Shown here in pieces: positions 52,369 through 60,784 of a DNA stretch of 64,000 nucleotides; the stretch's first letter is position 1; every line of letters begins with the position of its first letter. Both the position numbers and the translations under genes were made by a program. Origin of the DNA: Variovorax paradoxus (GTDB lineage Bacteria > Pseudomonadota > Gammaproteobacteria > Burkholderiales > Burkholderiaceae_C); the NCBI RefSeq assembly GCF_902712855.1, contig NZ_LR743508.1, positions 124,001 to 188,000 on the forward strand, given 5' to 3'. Under the pieces are notes generated by a model, which saw only the letters and a list, made by a program, of their open reading frames with translations, was not told where the DNA came from and made no database searches.

Positions 52369-53175
52369 TCAGTGCAGCGGCGCCTGCTCGCCCCAGGCAT
52401 GTGAGGCCTGCGCGTCGGCCGTCACGCACACCTGGTTTGCGAGGAAGGACGGCGGCAGTCCGAAGTAGCGCTGGAAGGTGCGGCTCATGTGCGCCGCATC
52501 GGTGAAGCCGCTGACCAGCGCCACCTCGGTCAGCGAGCGATGCCCGGTGAACTGCTGCACCGTGCGGCGCACCTTGGTCCACAGCGCATAGCGCTTCACC
52601 GACACGCCGACCTGCTCGGCGAAGAGGTGGGTGAGCCGGTCGGGCGACAGGCATGCCACGGCCGCGAGTTCGGGCAGCGCGATCTGGCCCGAATGCGCGC
52701 GGATGGACTGCAGCACGCGCTCGATGCGCGGATCGATCGCGGCCTGCAGCTCGGGGCATTCGGTGATCGCCTCGACCAGCCTGGCGCTGAGCGACTGCAG
52801 CCGCTCGCTGGGCAGCTCGCCGCACTGCGCGGGCGCGAAGTCGTCGCGCAGCCGGCCGAAGCGCCGCGCGTCGATCGGCTGGATGCCGTGGCCGCCCATG
52901 CGCCTTGCGAGCATGCGGTAGGCACTGGACGCGGGATCGAGATTGAGCGAGAGCAGCCCGCAACCGTCGACGTCGAGCCGGCGCGACACGTGCGGCGCGA
53001 CCAGCGCGGCGGTGCAGCGCACGCGGGTGCCGTCCTCGGCCTCGAGCGTGAAGGGATGGCCGCTGACCGAGGCCAGCAGCGTGGCCGACGAACGGGCCGT
53101 CAGGCCCGACTGGATCGCCGGCGTGATGTAGAGAAACCGGTCATCCCACAGATGCAGGAAGTTGCGCGTTGCCAT
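52369..53175 (-). CDS. AraC-family transcriptional regulator
   Basis: 268 residues. The N-terminal effector domain (SGLTARSSATLLASVSGHPF) is cupin-like. The C-terminal AraC domain is full length: LPELAAVACLSPDRLTHLFA and LTEVALVSGFTDAAHMSRTF, ending QRYFGLPPSFL. It starts inside the 3' end of a LysR gene (35-base overlap) and lies 117 bp before the tandem acylase genes on the same strand, so it is a good candidate for their regulator. Confidence 0.9.
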   Translation of the reverse strand: MATRNFLHLWDDRFLYITPAIQSGLTARSSATLLASVSGHPFTLEAEDGTRVRCTAALVAPHVSRRLDVDGCGLLSLNLDPASSAYRMLARRMGGHGIQPIDARRFGRLRDDFAPAQCGELPSERLQSLSARLVEAITECPELQAAIDPRIERVLQSIRAHSGQIALPELAAVACLSPDRLTHLFAEQVGVSVKRYALWTKVRRTVQQFTGHRSLTEVALVSGFTDAAHMSRTFQRYFGLPPSFLANQVCVTADAQASHAWGEQAPLH

Positions 53176-54169
53176 GCCGTCTCGCTTTTGTTTTTGTCTC
53201 CAGCGGCGGATTCTCACGCATCGAGACGGCAAGGGGTTGCACATGCTGGCGCACCGCCTCCAGCAGCAGCGTGGCCAGGCGGCTCGCCGGCGCTTCGGAA
53301 TGGGCCTGCGCGCGGTACAGCACCAGCGAGATCTGCGGCAGCGCCGGCAATGCGAGCGTCGTGCGGTCGAGCGGGCGCACATGCGAAGGCAGGCCGAACG
53401 GCGTGCGCACCGTGAGGCCCAGCCCGGCCGAGGCCGCGGCCCACAGCGCCGCCAGGCTGGCGCTGCCGAAGGCCCGGCGCCACGGCACGCCGGCGCGGTC
53501 GAGCGCGGCGATGACGATCTCGCGCAGCGGGCACGGCGCGTCGAGCATCACGAGCGGCAGCGGCTCCTTGCTCTTCGGCGCGCGCGCGCCGGGGCCGCGC
53601 AGTTCGCGCTCGGTCCACCACGGCGCATCGACCCGCGCGGGCGCCGTGGGGCCGATCCACAGCAGCGGCAGCCGCGCCACGCGTTCGGCGTAGGGCGACA
53701 GCGGCTGGTCGCCCGCGTCCCAGGCCAGCGCCAGATCGAGCTGGCCGAGTTCGAGCCGCTCGCGCAACTCGCTGCTGCGCGCCACGCAGGCCTCGATGCG
53801 CACCTTGGGATGCGCGCGCGCGAAGCGCCCGAGCACGGCGGGCAGCAGCGTCTCGCCGAAGTCTTCCTGCAGCCCGAGCCGCACCCAGCCCTGCAGGTCG
53901 ACGCCGCGCATCGCGGCGCCGGCCTCGTCGTTGAGTTCGAGCATGCGGTGCGCGTACGCGAGCAGCGTCTCGCCGGCCTCGGTGAGCTCGAGCCCGCGGC
54001 CCGCCTTGCGGAACAGCACGGTGCCGGCCTGCTGCTCCAGCTTCCTGAGCTGCGCGCTCACCGCGGAGGTAGAGCGGCCCAGCCTGTCGGCCGCACGCGC
54101 ATAGCTGCCGAGCGCGATGCCGGTGGCGAAGCTGCGCAGCACGTCGAGATCGAACATCACCTGGCTCAT
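53141..54169 (-). CDS. LysR-family transcriptional regulator
   Basis: 342 residues. Helix-turn-helix LDVLRSFATGIALGSYARAA with RLGRSTSAVSAQLRKLEQQ; the effector domain starts VRLGLQEDFGETLLPAVLG. The C-terminal tail (MRENPPLETKTKARRHGNAQ) is longer than usual and overlaps the AraC gene. It is divergent from an MFS gene, with 104 bp between them, so it likely controls that transporter. Confidence 0.92.
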   Translation of the reverse strand: MSQVMFDLDVLRSFATGIALGSYARAADRLGRSTSAVSAQLRKLEQQAGTVLFRKAGRGLELTEAGETLLAYAHRMLELNDEAGAAMRGVDLQGWVRLGLQEDFGETLLPAVLGRFARAHPKVRIEACVARSSELRERLELGQLDLALAWDAGDQPLSPYAERVARLPLLWIGPTAPARVDAPWWTERELRGPGARAPKSKEPLPLVMLDAPCPLREIVIAALDRAGVPWRRAFGSASLAALWAAASAGLGLTVRTPFGLPSHVRPLDRTTLALPALPQISLVLYRAQAHSEAPASRLATLLLEAVRQHVQPLAVSMRENPPLETKTKARRHGNAQLPASVG

Positions 54170-54190
54170 GCCTGTCCTTTCGGGGTTGTC

Positions 54191-54273
54191 TTGATCGTCC
54201 CGTTTTTTGGAACGGTTGCGTCATTATTTTCTGATTTTCAAAACCTTGGCAGCGGCGGACACTGCACCGCAAC
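54191..54273. promoter_or_regulatory. Divergent LysR/MFS promoter region with a dyad
   Basis: The 104-bp gap is AT-rich compared with its surroundings. CCGTT at 54200-54204 and AACGG at 54211-54215 form a dyad separated by TTTTGG, followed by TCATTATTTTCTGATTTTC, a likely promoter core. LysR regulators usually bind such dyads between divergent genes. Confidence 0.4.
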
Positions 54274-55617
54274 ATGACACATCCGATCTCTTCCCCGCCT
54301 GGATCCGCCGCGTTCCCGCCCCGCCACCGCTGGAAGGTGCTCGCCGCCGGCGTGGCCGCCAACGCGGCGTTCTCGGTGGCCTTCAGCGGCATTCCGATGA
54401 CCGCGGTGCTGATGCGCACCGGCTACCAGCTCGACAACGCCACCCTCGGGCTGGTGCTCGGCCTCATGGGGCTGGGCATCGCGGTGAGCGAGCTGCCCTG
54501 GGGCCTGCTGACCGACCGCTGGGGCGACCGCCCCGTGCTGCTGGCAGGCCTGGGCAGCACCGCGGTCGCACTCGTCGCGATGGCGCTGTGGGCGGCGCCG
54601 GCCGCCGGGCACATCCCGGGCCTGGGCTGGCTGGGCAGCGGGCTGCTGCTGGTCGGCCTGCTCGGCGGCAGCGTCAACGGCGCCAGCGGCCGCGCGGTGA
54701 TGACGTGGTTCGACGCCAGCGAGCGCGGCCTCGCGATGAGCATCCGCCAGACCGCCGTGCCCATGGGCGGCGGCATCGGCGCGCTGGTGCTGCCCTTCGT
54801 CGCGCTGCACTTCGGCTTCGCGGCGCTCTACGGCCTGCTCGCGCTGCTGTGCGCGCTGAGCGCGGCGATGAGCTGGGCCTGGGTGCACGAGCCGCCCGTG
54901 ACCGCGAACGACGACAGGGCCGCGCCGGCGACCGCGATACCGAAAGCCGGCCCCCTGCGCGACCTGCGCGTGTGGCGCATCGTGGCCGGCATCGGCATTC
55001 TTTGCGCGCCGCAGTTCGCGGTGCTGTCCTTCGGCACCGTGTTCCTCCACGACTTCGGCCATGCAGGCCTGGGGACGATTACCGCGACGATGGTGTGCGT
55101 GCAGGTGGGCGCGATGGCCATGCGCGTGTGGAGCGGCCGCTGGACCGACCGCCGCCGCAACCGGCCGGCCTACCTGCAGGCCTGCAGCGCACTCAGCGTG
55201 CTGCTCTTCGCGGGGCTGGCACTGCTGGTGATGGTGGCGGGCACGCACGCCGCCGATTCGCCGGCGCTTCGCATCGCGCTGGTGGCACTGCTGGGTGCGA
55301 GCGGCGTGTGCGTGTCGGCCTGGCACGGGGTGGCATACACCGAACTGGCCACGCTGGCCGGCGCATCGCGCGCCGGCACCGCACTGGGCATGGCGAACAC
55401 CAGCGTGTTCCTGGTGTGCTTCGTCACGCCGTTCTCCATTCCGCACCTGCTGTCACTGCAGGGCTGGCCGCTGGTGTGGCTCGCGGCCAGCGCGTGCGCG
55501 CTGGTGGCGATGCCGCTGCTGGTGTTGCGGCCGGTACGGTCAGGGCCTGTTCACCCTGTTTCCGGCGTCGCGAAGGCCTGTCACGGCGGGCCAATCAAGG
55601 CGCGCGACGCTGCATAG
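54274..55617 (+). CDS. MFS transporter with a replaced C terminus
   Basis: 447 residues, about 12 membrane helices (AAGVAANAAFSVAFSGIPMT, WGLLTDRWGDRPVLLAGLG). It belongs to the cyanate/CynX-like or general metabolite part of the superfamily; the substrate is unknown. The last 25 or so residues (from SGPVHPVSGVAKACHGG to RDAA) come from the palindromic element starting at 55542, so the native end after LVLRPVR was lost. Regulated probably by the divergent LysR. Confidence 0.88.
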   Translation: MTHPISSPPGSAAFPPRHRWKVLAAGVAANAAFSVAFSGIPMTAVLMRTGYQLDNATLGLVLGLMGLGIAVSELPWGLLTDRWGDRPVLLAGLGSTAVALVAMALWAAPAAGHIPGLGWLGSGLLLVGLLGGSVNGASGRAVMTWFDASERGLAMSIRQTAVPMGGGIGALVLPFVALHFGFAALYGLLALLCALSAAMSWAWVHEPPVTANDDRAAPATAIPKAGPLRDLRVWRIVAGIGILCAPQFAVLSFGTVFLHDFGHAGLGTITATMVCVQVGAMAMRVWSGRWTDRRRNRPAYLQACSALSVLLFAGLALLVMVAGTHAADSPALRIALVALLGASGVCVSAWHGVAYTELATLAGASRAGTALGMANTSVFLVCFVTPFSIPHLLSLQGWPLVWLAASACALVAMPLLVLRPVRSGPVHPVSGVAKACHGGPIKARDAA

Positions 55618-55670
55618 GCGTATGCCCATGCAAGAAGCGCAACGCCGAGTGGCCCGCCGTGACAGGCCTT
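55573..55670. repeat. Inner palindrome 1 of the composite element
   Basis: A 21-bp perfect inverted repeat, 55573-55593 (AAGGCCTGTCACGGCGGG...) and 55650-55670, directly adjoining the left terminal repeat. In its centre a further hairpin at 55611-55632 (TGCAT-A-GGC, loop GTAT, GCC-C-ATGCA) can form, so the whole 98 bp would fold into one long stem. Confidence 0.88.
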
Positions 55671-55678
55671 CCCTTCGG

Positions 55679-55778
55679 GTTGGCCGGCAAAGGGGCCGCC
55701 TGTAGCGTTGCCCGCGCTTGCGAGGCACCAGCCTTGCTGCGCACGCGCGCCTTGCACCCAGCCCCTTTGCCGGCCAAC
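55679..55778. repeat. Inner palindrome 2 of the composite element
   Basis: An 18-bp perfect inverted repeat, 55679-55696 (GTTGGCCGGCAAAGGGGC) and 55761-55778, with 64 bases between. Its right arm shares one base with the right terminal repeat, so the parts are fitted edge to edge. Confidence 0.88.
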
Positions 55779-55811
55779 GCGACGCCGGAAACAGGGTGAA
55801 CAGGCCCTTGT

Positions 55812-56873
55812 TCAGAAGCTCGCGAAGACCGCGTTGAGCCGGTCGACGTAAGCGCGCTTGGCGGCCGTGTCGATGAAGCTGCCTTCGAAGCTGTTGGCCG
55901 CGAGCTGCCATGCGTGGCGCACGCTCAGGCCGGTGGCCGCGAAGGTCTCCAGGAAATTCTGGTTCATGTAGCCGCCGAAATAGGCCGGGTCGTCGGAGTT
56001 CACGGTGGCGACCAGGCCCGCGTCGAGCAGCGTGCCGAGGTTGTGCTGCGCGAGGTCGGGGAACACGCAGAGCTTGAGGTTCGACAGCGGACACACGGTC
56101 AGCGGAATGCGCTCCTGCGCGAGCCGCTTCATCAGCGCCGGGTCTTTCGCGCTCTGCACGCCGTGGTCGACGCGCTCGACCTTCAGCACGTCGAGTGCGC
56201 TCCATACGTACTCGGGCGGGCCTTCCTCGCCCGCGTGCGCCACGAGGTGAAGGCCCAGCTCGCGGCAGCGCGCGAACACGCGGGCGAACTTCTCGGGCGG
56301 GTGGCCGACTTCGCTGGAGTCGAGCCCCACGCCGATGAACCGGTCGCGGAACGGCAGCGCCTGCTCCAGGGTCTCGAACGCCTCTTCCTCGCTCAGGTGG
56401 CGCAGGAAGCACAGGATCAGCGACGCGCTCACACCCAGCTTCGGGCCCGCTTCCACGCAGGCGCGGTGCAGGCCGTTGACCACCGTCTCCATCGCCACGC
56501 CGCGTGCGGTATGGGTCTGCGGGTCGAAGAACATCTCGGTGTGCACCACGTTGTCGGCGGCGGCGCGCTCCAAGTAGGCCCAGGCCATGTCGTGAAAGTC
56601 CTGCTCCTTCAGCAGCACGCTGGCACCGGCGTAGTAGATGTCCAGGAAGCTCTGCAGGTTGGTGAAGGCATAGGCCTTGCGCAGTTCTTCGACGCTGGCG
56701 TAAGGAATGGACACGCCGTTGCGCTGCGCGAGCGCGAAGATCAGCTCGGGCTCGAGCGAACCCTCGATGTGCATGTGCAGCTCGGCCTTGGGCATGGCGC
56801 ACAGCAGCGCGGGAAGGCGGTCGGCGCCGATGCGGTCGAAGCTCGGGTCGTAGGTGGGACGGAAGTCGGTCAT
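55812..56873 (-). CDS. Adenine deaminase-type member of the adenosine deaminase family
   Basis: 353 residues. Metal site His33 and His35 in KAELHMHIEGSLEPEL; VAHAGEEGPPEY gives the next His and the catalytic Glu; NSDDPAYFGGY gives the final Asp pair. The GPPEY and PAYFGGY variants are those of bacterial adenine deaminases rather than adenosine deaminases, so adenine to hypoxanthine is the likely reaction, in purine salvage. The end of the gene is only three bases from the composite repeat. Confidence 0.9.
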   Translation of the reverse strand: MTDFRPTYDPSFDRIGADRLPALLCAMPKAELHMHIEGSLEPELIFALAQRNGVSIPYASVEELRKAYAFTNLQSFLDIYYAGASVLLKEQDFHDMAWAYLERAAADNVVHTEMFFDPQTHTARGVAMETVVNGLHRACVEAGPKLGVSASLILCFLRHLSEEEAFETLEQALPFRDRFIGVGLDSSEVGHPPEKFARVFARCRELGLHLVAHAGEEGPPEYVWSALDVLKVERVDHGVQSAKDPALMKRLAQERIPLTVCPLSNLKLCVFPDLAQHNLGTLLDAGLVATVNSDDPAYFGGYMNQNFLETFAATGLSVRHAWQLAANSFEGSFIDTAAKRAYVDRLNAVFASF

Positions 56874-57176
56874 GGTGGCGGCGCCTGCGGATTCGGCTGC
56901 GTTGTGATCCTGCCGAGGATAAGGGCTGCCGTTGCGCGCGGGATGCTTGGAACCTTATGACGGCCAATCGGCCTGGGGGGGCCATCCATCGACACCGCAC
57001 GGGTGGAGCGGCATGCACCAACATAGATCAGCCATAAAAAATCAACAGGTCAGCAAGAGTAAAAACCCGCGCTTTTTCAAATAGCTTCAAGAAAACGTGC
57101 AAAACTTCTATCCATAATTTCGCGCAGCACCGCCAATCGGACGCTCGACCACTTGCTTTTCCTGTCCCGCCCATCC
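56874..57176. other. Intergenic, divergent promoter area
   Basis: About 300 bp between the divergent adenine-deaminase and AraC genes. It contains an AT-rich stretch at about 57020-57115 (CATAAAAAATCAACAGG; TTTTTCAAATAGCTTC; TATCCATAATTT), unusual for this high-GC DNA, that should hold the promoters. No gene-like frame and no clear operator seen. Confidence 0.5.
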
Positions 57177-58130
57177 ATGCGCGCCGATCCCAGTTCCTCC
57201 GCGGCGAGCAGCCCCTTCATCGCCTCCTTCGGGCCGCCGGTTGCGGCGCCGCAGGACACGCTGGGCTGCACCTCCGGCCTGCTGCGCAACGACCACGAAC
57301 TGTCGGCCAATGGCGTGCGCGTGTACCGCAAGACCGTCGACGGCGAACAGCGCCAGCAGGTGGAGACCGATGCCAGCGGGCGCGGCGTGCTGGTGGGCGT
57401 CTCGCTGCGCGACGGGCACCGGCGCCGGGTGCTGCACGAGCACCACGCCGCGAGCCACGACTTCCGCAAGGGCTCGATCTACATCCGCGACTTCAGCGAC
57501 CGCTACCGCGCCGACCTGCTCGGCGGCTTCGACTTCGTGCTGCTCGAGATCTCGCATGCCGCGCTGGAGCGCGCCTTCGACGAGAAGACGGGGCCGCGCG
57601 TCGGCGGCATCGAGCCGGTCGGCTCCGCCACGGACGACGTGCTCGCCCATCTCGCCGCCGCGCTCGCGCCGGCACTCGCGCGCCCCACGGAAGCCAGCAT
57701 GCTGTTCGTCGACCAGCTCTGCCTGGCCATGACCAGCTACCTGGTCGACCACCACGGCCGGTCGGCGCCGCCCGGCCCGCCGCGCACCCATCGCGTGCTG
57801 TCGCGCTCGCACGAGGCGCGCGCCAAGGAAATGCTGCGCAGCAAGATGGACGGCAGCGTGTCCGTGGCCGAGATCGCCGACGCCTGCAACCTGTCGCGCA
57901 GCTACTTCATCCACGCCTTCCGCGAAACCACCGGCCAGACGCCGCACCAGTGGCTGGTGGCACAGCGGCTGGAGCGCGCGCAGGCGCTGCTGATGGACTT
58001 CGAGCGCCCGCTGGCCGAAGTGGCCGCGGCCTGCGGCTTCTCCGACCAAAGCCATTTCACGCGCGTGTTCTCGCAGTTCACCGGCACACCGCCGGGCAGC
58101 TGGCGGCGGAAAATGCGCGTGGACAAGTGA
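57177..58130 (+). CDS. AraC-family transcriptional regulator
   Basis: 317 residues. The C-terminal AraC domain is complete: SVAEIADACNLSRSYFIHAF and LAEVAAACGFSDQSHFTRVF, ending SQFTGTPPGSW. The N-terminal part (HDFRKGSIYIRDFSDRYRAD) is of the kind found in regulators of aromatic or amine catabolism; the effector is unknown. The ATG at 57177 is taken; a TTG at 57153 is possible. The DsbA-like gene follows after 25 bp and may be co-transcribed. Confidence 0.92.
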   Translation: MRADPSSSAASSPFIASFGPPVAAPQDTLGCTSGLLRNDHELSANGVRVYRKTVDGEQRQQVETDASGRGVLVGVSLRDGHRRRVLHEHHAASHDFRKGSIYIRDFSDRYRADLLGGFDFVLLEISHAALERAFDEKTGPRVGGIEPVGSATDDVLAHLAAALAPALARPTEASMLFVDQLCLAMTSYLVDHHGRSAPPGPPRTHRVLSRSHEARAKEMLRSKMDGSVSVAEIADACNLSRSYFIHAFRETTGQTPHQWLVAQRLERAQALLMDFERPLAEVAAACGFSDQSHFTRVFSQFTGTPPGSWRRKMRVDK

Positions 58131-58155
58131 ACACACCACCCAACCGGAGCCTTTC

Positions 58156-58707
58156 ATGAGCGCAGCATCCCAGGCGAATTCCGTGGCCCAACTCCTCGTG
58201 CCCGACCGCGCCACCGAGCACGTGCTCGGGCCGGACTCGGCGCCGGTCACCGTCGTCGAATTCGGCGATTTCGAATGCCCGTCCTGCCGCCAGGCCCACC
58301 CTGCCGTGCAGATGATGCTGTCGCACTTCGGCAAGCAGGTGCGCTTCGCGTTCCGGCACTTTCCGCTGCGCGAGGTCCATCCGCATGCGGAACTGGCCGC
58401 GGAAGCCGCCGAGGCCGCCGGTGCGCAGGGCAAGTTCTGGCCCTATGCGGAGCTGCTGTTCAACCACCAGAGCCACCTCGACAACCGCCACCTCGACAGC
58501 TACGCCGCGCAGCTCGGCCTCGACATGGCGCGCTTCGAGAACGAACTGAAGGACAACGTCTACCGCCAGCGCGTGCAGGAGCAGGTCGAGCTCGGCCGCC
58601 GCCTCAGCGTGCGCGCCACGCCCACCTTCTACGTGAACGGCGTCTTCACCGACGTGTCCTTCGGGTTGCAGCACCTGCGCGAGGCGATCGACCGCGCGCT
58701 CCAGTGA
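58156..58707 (+). CDS. DsbA-family thioredoxin-fold protein, cytosolic
   Basis: 183 residues without a signal peptide. Thioredoxin fold with redox motif CPSC at Cys41-Cys44 (FGDFECPSCRQ) and the cis-Pro loop ATPTFYVNG. This is the arrangement of DsbA-like proteins such as those with a thioredoxin_4 domain. Cytosolic members act as disulfide reductases or in stress response; the real partner is unknown. Confidence 0.9.
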   Translation: MSAASQANSVAQLLVPDRATEHVLGPDSAPVTVVEFGDFECPSCRQAHPAVQMMLSHFGKQVRFAFRHFPLREVHPHAELAAEAAEAAGAQGKFWPYAELLFNHQSHLDNRHLDSYAAQLGLDMARFENELKDNVYRQRVQEQVELGRRLSVRATPTFYVNGVFTDVSFGLQHLREAIDRALQ

Positions 58708-58716
58708 GGGCGCCGC

Positions 58717-59631
58717 TCAGCCCGAGGCCCTGACCGCCTCCACCAGGTAGCGCACGAAGGCCCTGCCCGCATCGGGCAGCACGCGCCCCGCCATGGTCTC
58801 GATCTCGAGATGGCGCTCGTTCATCTCGCGGTCCTTCAGCGGAATGGCCACCAGCGCCTTGCCCTGCAGCAGCGCGCGCATCGACAGCGCACCGTAGAAC
58901 GCGATGCTGCCGCCGCCGGCCGCGGCAAAGCTCGGCAGCGCGTTCGCATGGTTGCTCGACATGGCCAGGTCGTAGCGCAGTCCCTGCCGGGTGCAGCTCG
59001 CATCGAGCAGGCGGCGGATCGAGCTGTCTTCCAGCGGCAGCCCCAGCGGGTACGCCACCACCTGGCGCAGCGAGAGCTGCCGCTGCACGGCCAGCGGATG
59101 GTCCTTGGCCATCACCGCCAGGATCGGGCTGGGATGCCGCAGCTCGATTTCGATGCCCGGCTCGGGCACGGCGCTCAGCGTGATGCCCACGTCGGACTCG
59201 CCGTCGCGCACCCGCCGCGAGATGTCCGCGGGCGAGCACACGTCGAGATGGAAGCGGATGCCGTCGTGCTTGCGGCGGAAGCGGGCGATCAGCGTGGGAA
59301 TGAAGTCGAAGGCGAAGCCCTCGGTGCTGGCCACGCGCACATGGCCGCTGCGCAGGCCGCGCAGCCCAGCGATGTCGTTGGCCACGCGCTCGATGTCCTG
59401 CTGCGCCCGCTTGGCATGCGCAGCGAGCAGTTCGCCGGCCGCATTGGGCACCATGCCGCGCGCATGGCGCTCGAACAGCAGCGTGTCGAGTTCGCGCTCC
59501 AGCCGCGCCACCTGCCGGCTCACCGCCGAAGGCGCAACGTTGAGCTTGAGCGCCGCTTCCTTCACCGAGCCGGTCTTCACCACCTCGAGAAAGTAGCGGA
59601 CCGCGGTTTCCTGCAGTGCGCGAAATGCCAT
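58717..59631 (-). CDS. LysR-family transcriptional regulator
   Basis: 304 residues. Helix-turn-helix in VRYFLEVVKTGSVKEAALKL with NVAPSAVSRQVARLERELD; effector domain from HVRVASTEGFAFDFIPTLIA. The start at 59631 (MAFRALQ) is typical; the frame to 59748 is too long. It is divergent from the TTT binding protein and amidase genes (155 bp between) and probably regulates them. Confidence 0.93.
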   Translation of the reverse strand: MAFRALQETAVRYFLEVVKTGSVKEAALKLNVAPSAVSRQVARLERELDTLLFERHARGMVPNAAGELLAAHAKRAQQDIERVANDIAGLRGLRSGHVRVASTEGFAFDFIPTLIARFRRKHDGIRFHLDVCSPADISRRVRDGESDVGITLSAVPEPGIEIELRHPSPILAVMAKDHPLAVQRQLSLRQVVAYPLGLPLEDSSIRRLLDASCTRQGLRYDLAMSSNHANALPSFAAAGGGSIAFYGALSMRALLQGKALVAIPLKDREMNERHLEIETMAGRVLPDAGRAFVRYLVEAVRASG

Positions 59632-59786
59632 GGGTTTCCTCTGCAAGAAGGCCCGGAAGCGGCCTTTTTCGATTGCCGATCCGGCAACGCAGGATTCTAA
59701 ACATTGCGCTTGTGGCAGCGCCCGGCGGCTCCTAGGATGAGTTGTCACATTCGCCTCGAACCCTTTTGCCGCTTTCTGGAGCCCCG

Positions 59787-60776
59787 ATGAACCGTCTCCC
59801 GCTCGTCGCCCGCATCGCCCTGCTGTGCGGCCTCGGCCTCGGCGCCGTGCCGCTGGCCACCCTGGCTGCCGAGACGGGTTTTCCCTCGCGCCCGATCACG
59901 CTCGTCATTCCCTTTCCGCCGGGCGGCGCCACCGACGTCAACGGCCGCGTGCTCGCGCAACGACTGGGCAAGGAGCTCGGCCAGCCGGTGGTGATCGAGA
60001 ACCGCGCGGGCGCCGGCACGGTGATCGGCGCGAGCTACGTGTCGAAGGCGGTGCCCGACGGCTACACGCTGCTGGTGAGTTCGGGCACCACCTTCACGGT
60101 CAACCCGGCGATCCGCGCCAGCCTGCCCTACGACCCGGTGAAGGGTTTCGACCCGATCGGCATCGCCGGGCGCACCGGCCTGGTCCTGCTGGCCAACAGC
60201 GACGTGCCCGTGCAGACGGTGAAGCAGTTCGTCGACTACGTGAAGGCCTCGCCCGGCAAGTATTCGTACGGCTCGTTCGGCACCGGCACCACCGCGCAGT
60301 TCGCCGGCGAAAGCCTGCTGCACGCGGCCGGCCTGAAGATGACGCACGTGCCGTACAAGGGCAGCGCGCCGGCCATGACCGACCTGATGGGCGGGCAGAT
60401 CCCGTTCAGCATCGACACGGTGAGCGCCGCGATCCCGCAGCTCAGGAGCGGCAAGATCAGGGCCATCGCGCTCACCACCGCCAAGCGCTCCGCGCTGCTG
60501 CCCAACGTGCCCACGCTGGCCGAGAGCGGCTACACCGACATCGACATGGACACCTGGCTGATGCTGGCCGGACCGAAGGGACTGCCGGCAGACGTGAAGG
60601 CGAAGCTCGAGAAGGCGCTGGCCACGACCGTCGCCGACCCCGACACGCGCGCCAGGCTGCTGGCACAGGGGCTGGAGCCCGCGTACAGCAACGCCGCCGC
60701 CGCGAGCGAGCTCATCGCCCGCGAGCTGCCGGTGATGCGCGCCGTCGCGGCGCGCGCGAACATCACGGCGGACTGA
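59787..60776 (+). CDS. Bug/TTT-family periplasmic binding protein
   Basis: 329 residues with a signal peptide (RIALLCGLGLGAVPLATLAA). Family hallmarks: FPSRPITLVIPFPPGGATDV, GQPVVIENRAGAGTV, PDGYTLLVSSGT and THVPYKGSAPAMTDLMGGQI. ATG 59787 has a CTGGAG ribosome site. No membrane partner is near. It is 8 bp from an amidase gene, so its ligand may be an amide or its acid product. Confidence 0.93.
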   Translation: MNRLPLVARIALLCGLGLGAVPLATLAAETGFPSRPITLVIPFPPGGATDVNGRVLAQRLGKELGQPVVIENRAGAGTVIGASYVSKAVPDGYTLLVSSGTTFTVNPAIRASLPYDPVKGFDPIGIAGRTGLVLLANSDVPVQTVKQFVDYVKASPGKYSYGSFGTGTTAQFAGESLLHAAGLKMTHVPYKGSAPAMTDLMGGQIPFSIDTVSAAIPQLRSGKIRAIALTTAKRSALLPNVPTLAESGYTDIDMDTWLMLAGPKGLPADVKAKLEKALATTVADPDTRARLLAQGLEPAYSNAAAASELIARELPVMRAVAARANITAD

Positions 60777-60784
60777 CCCGCCCC

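Larger units (their letters stand above)
55542..55808. repeat. 267-bp composite palindromic element
   Basis: Perfect 31-bp terminal inverted repeats, 55542-55572 and 55778-55808 (starting AGGGCCTGTTCACCC), frame two further internal palindromes. It has no gene for its own movement. The left end lies inside the MFS gene and the right end stops three bases before the adenine-deaminase stop codon. The design is that of a miniature inverted-repeat element or a large REP-type composite; a role as bidirectional terminator of the two convergent genes is likely. Confidence 0.9.
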
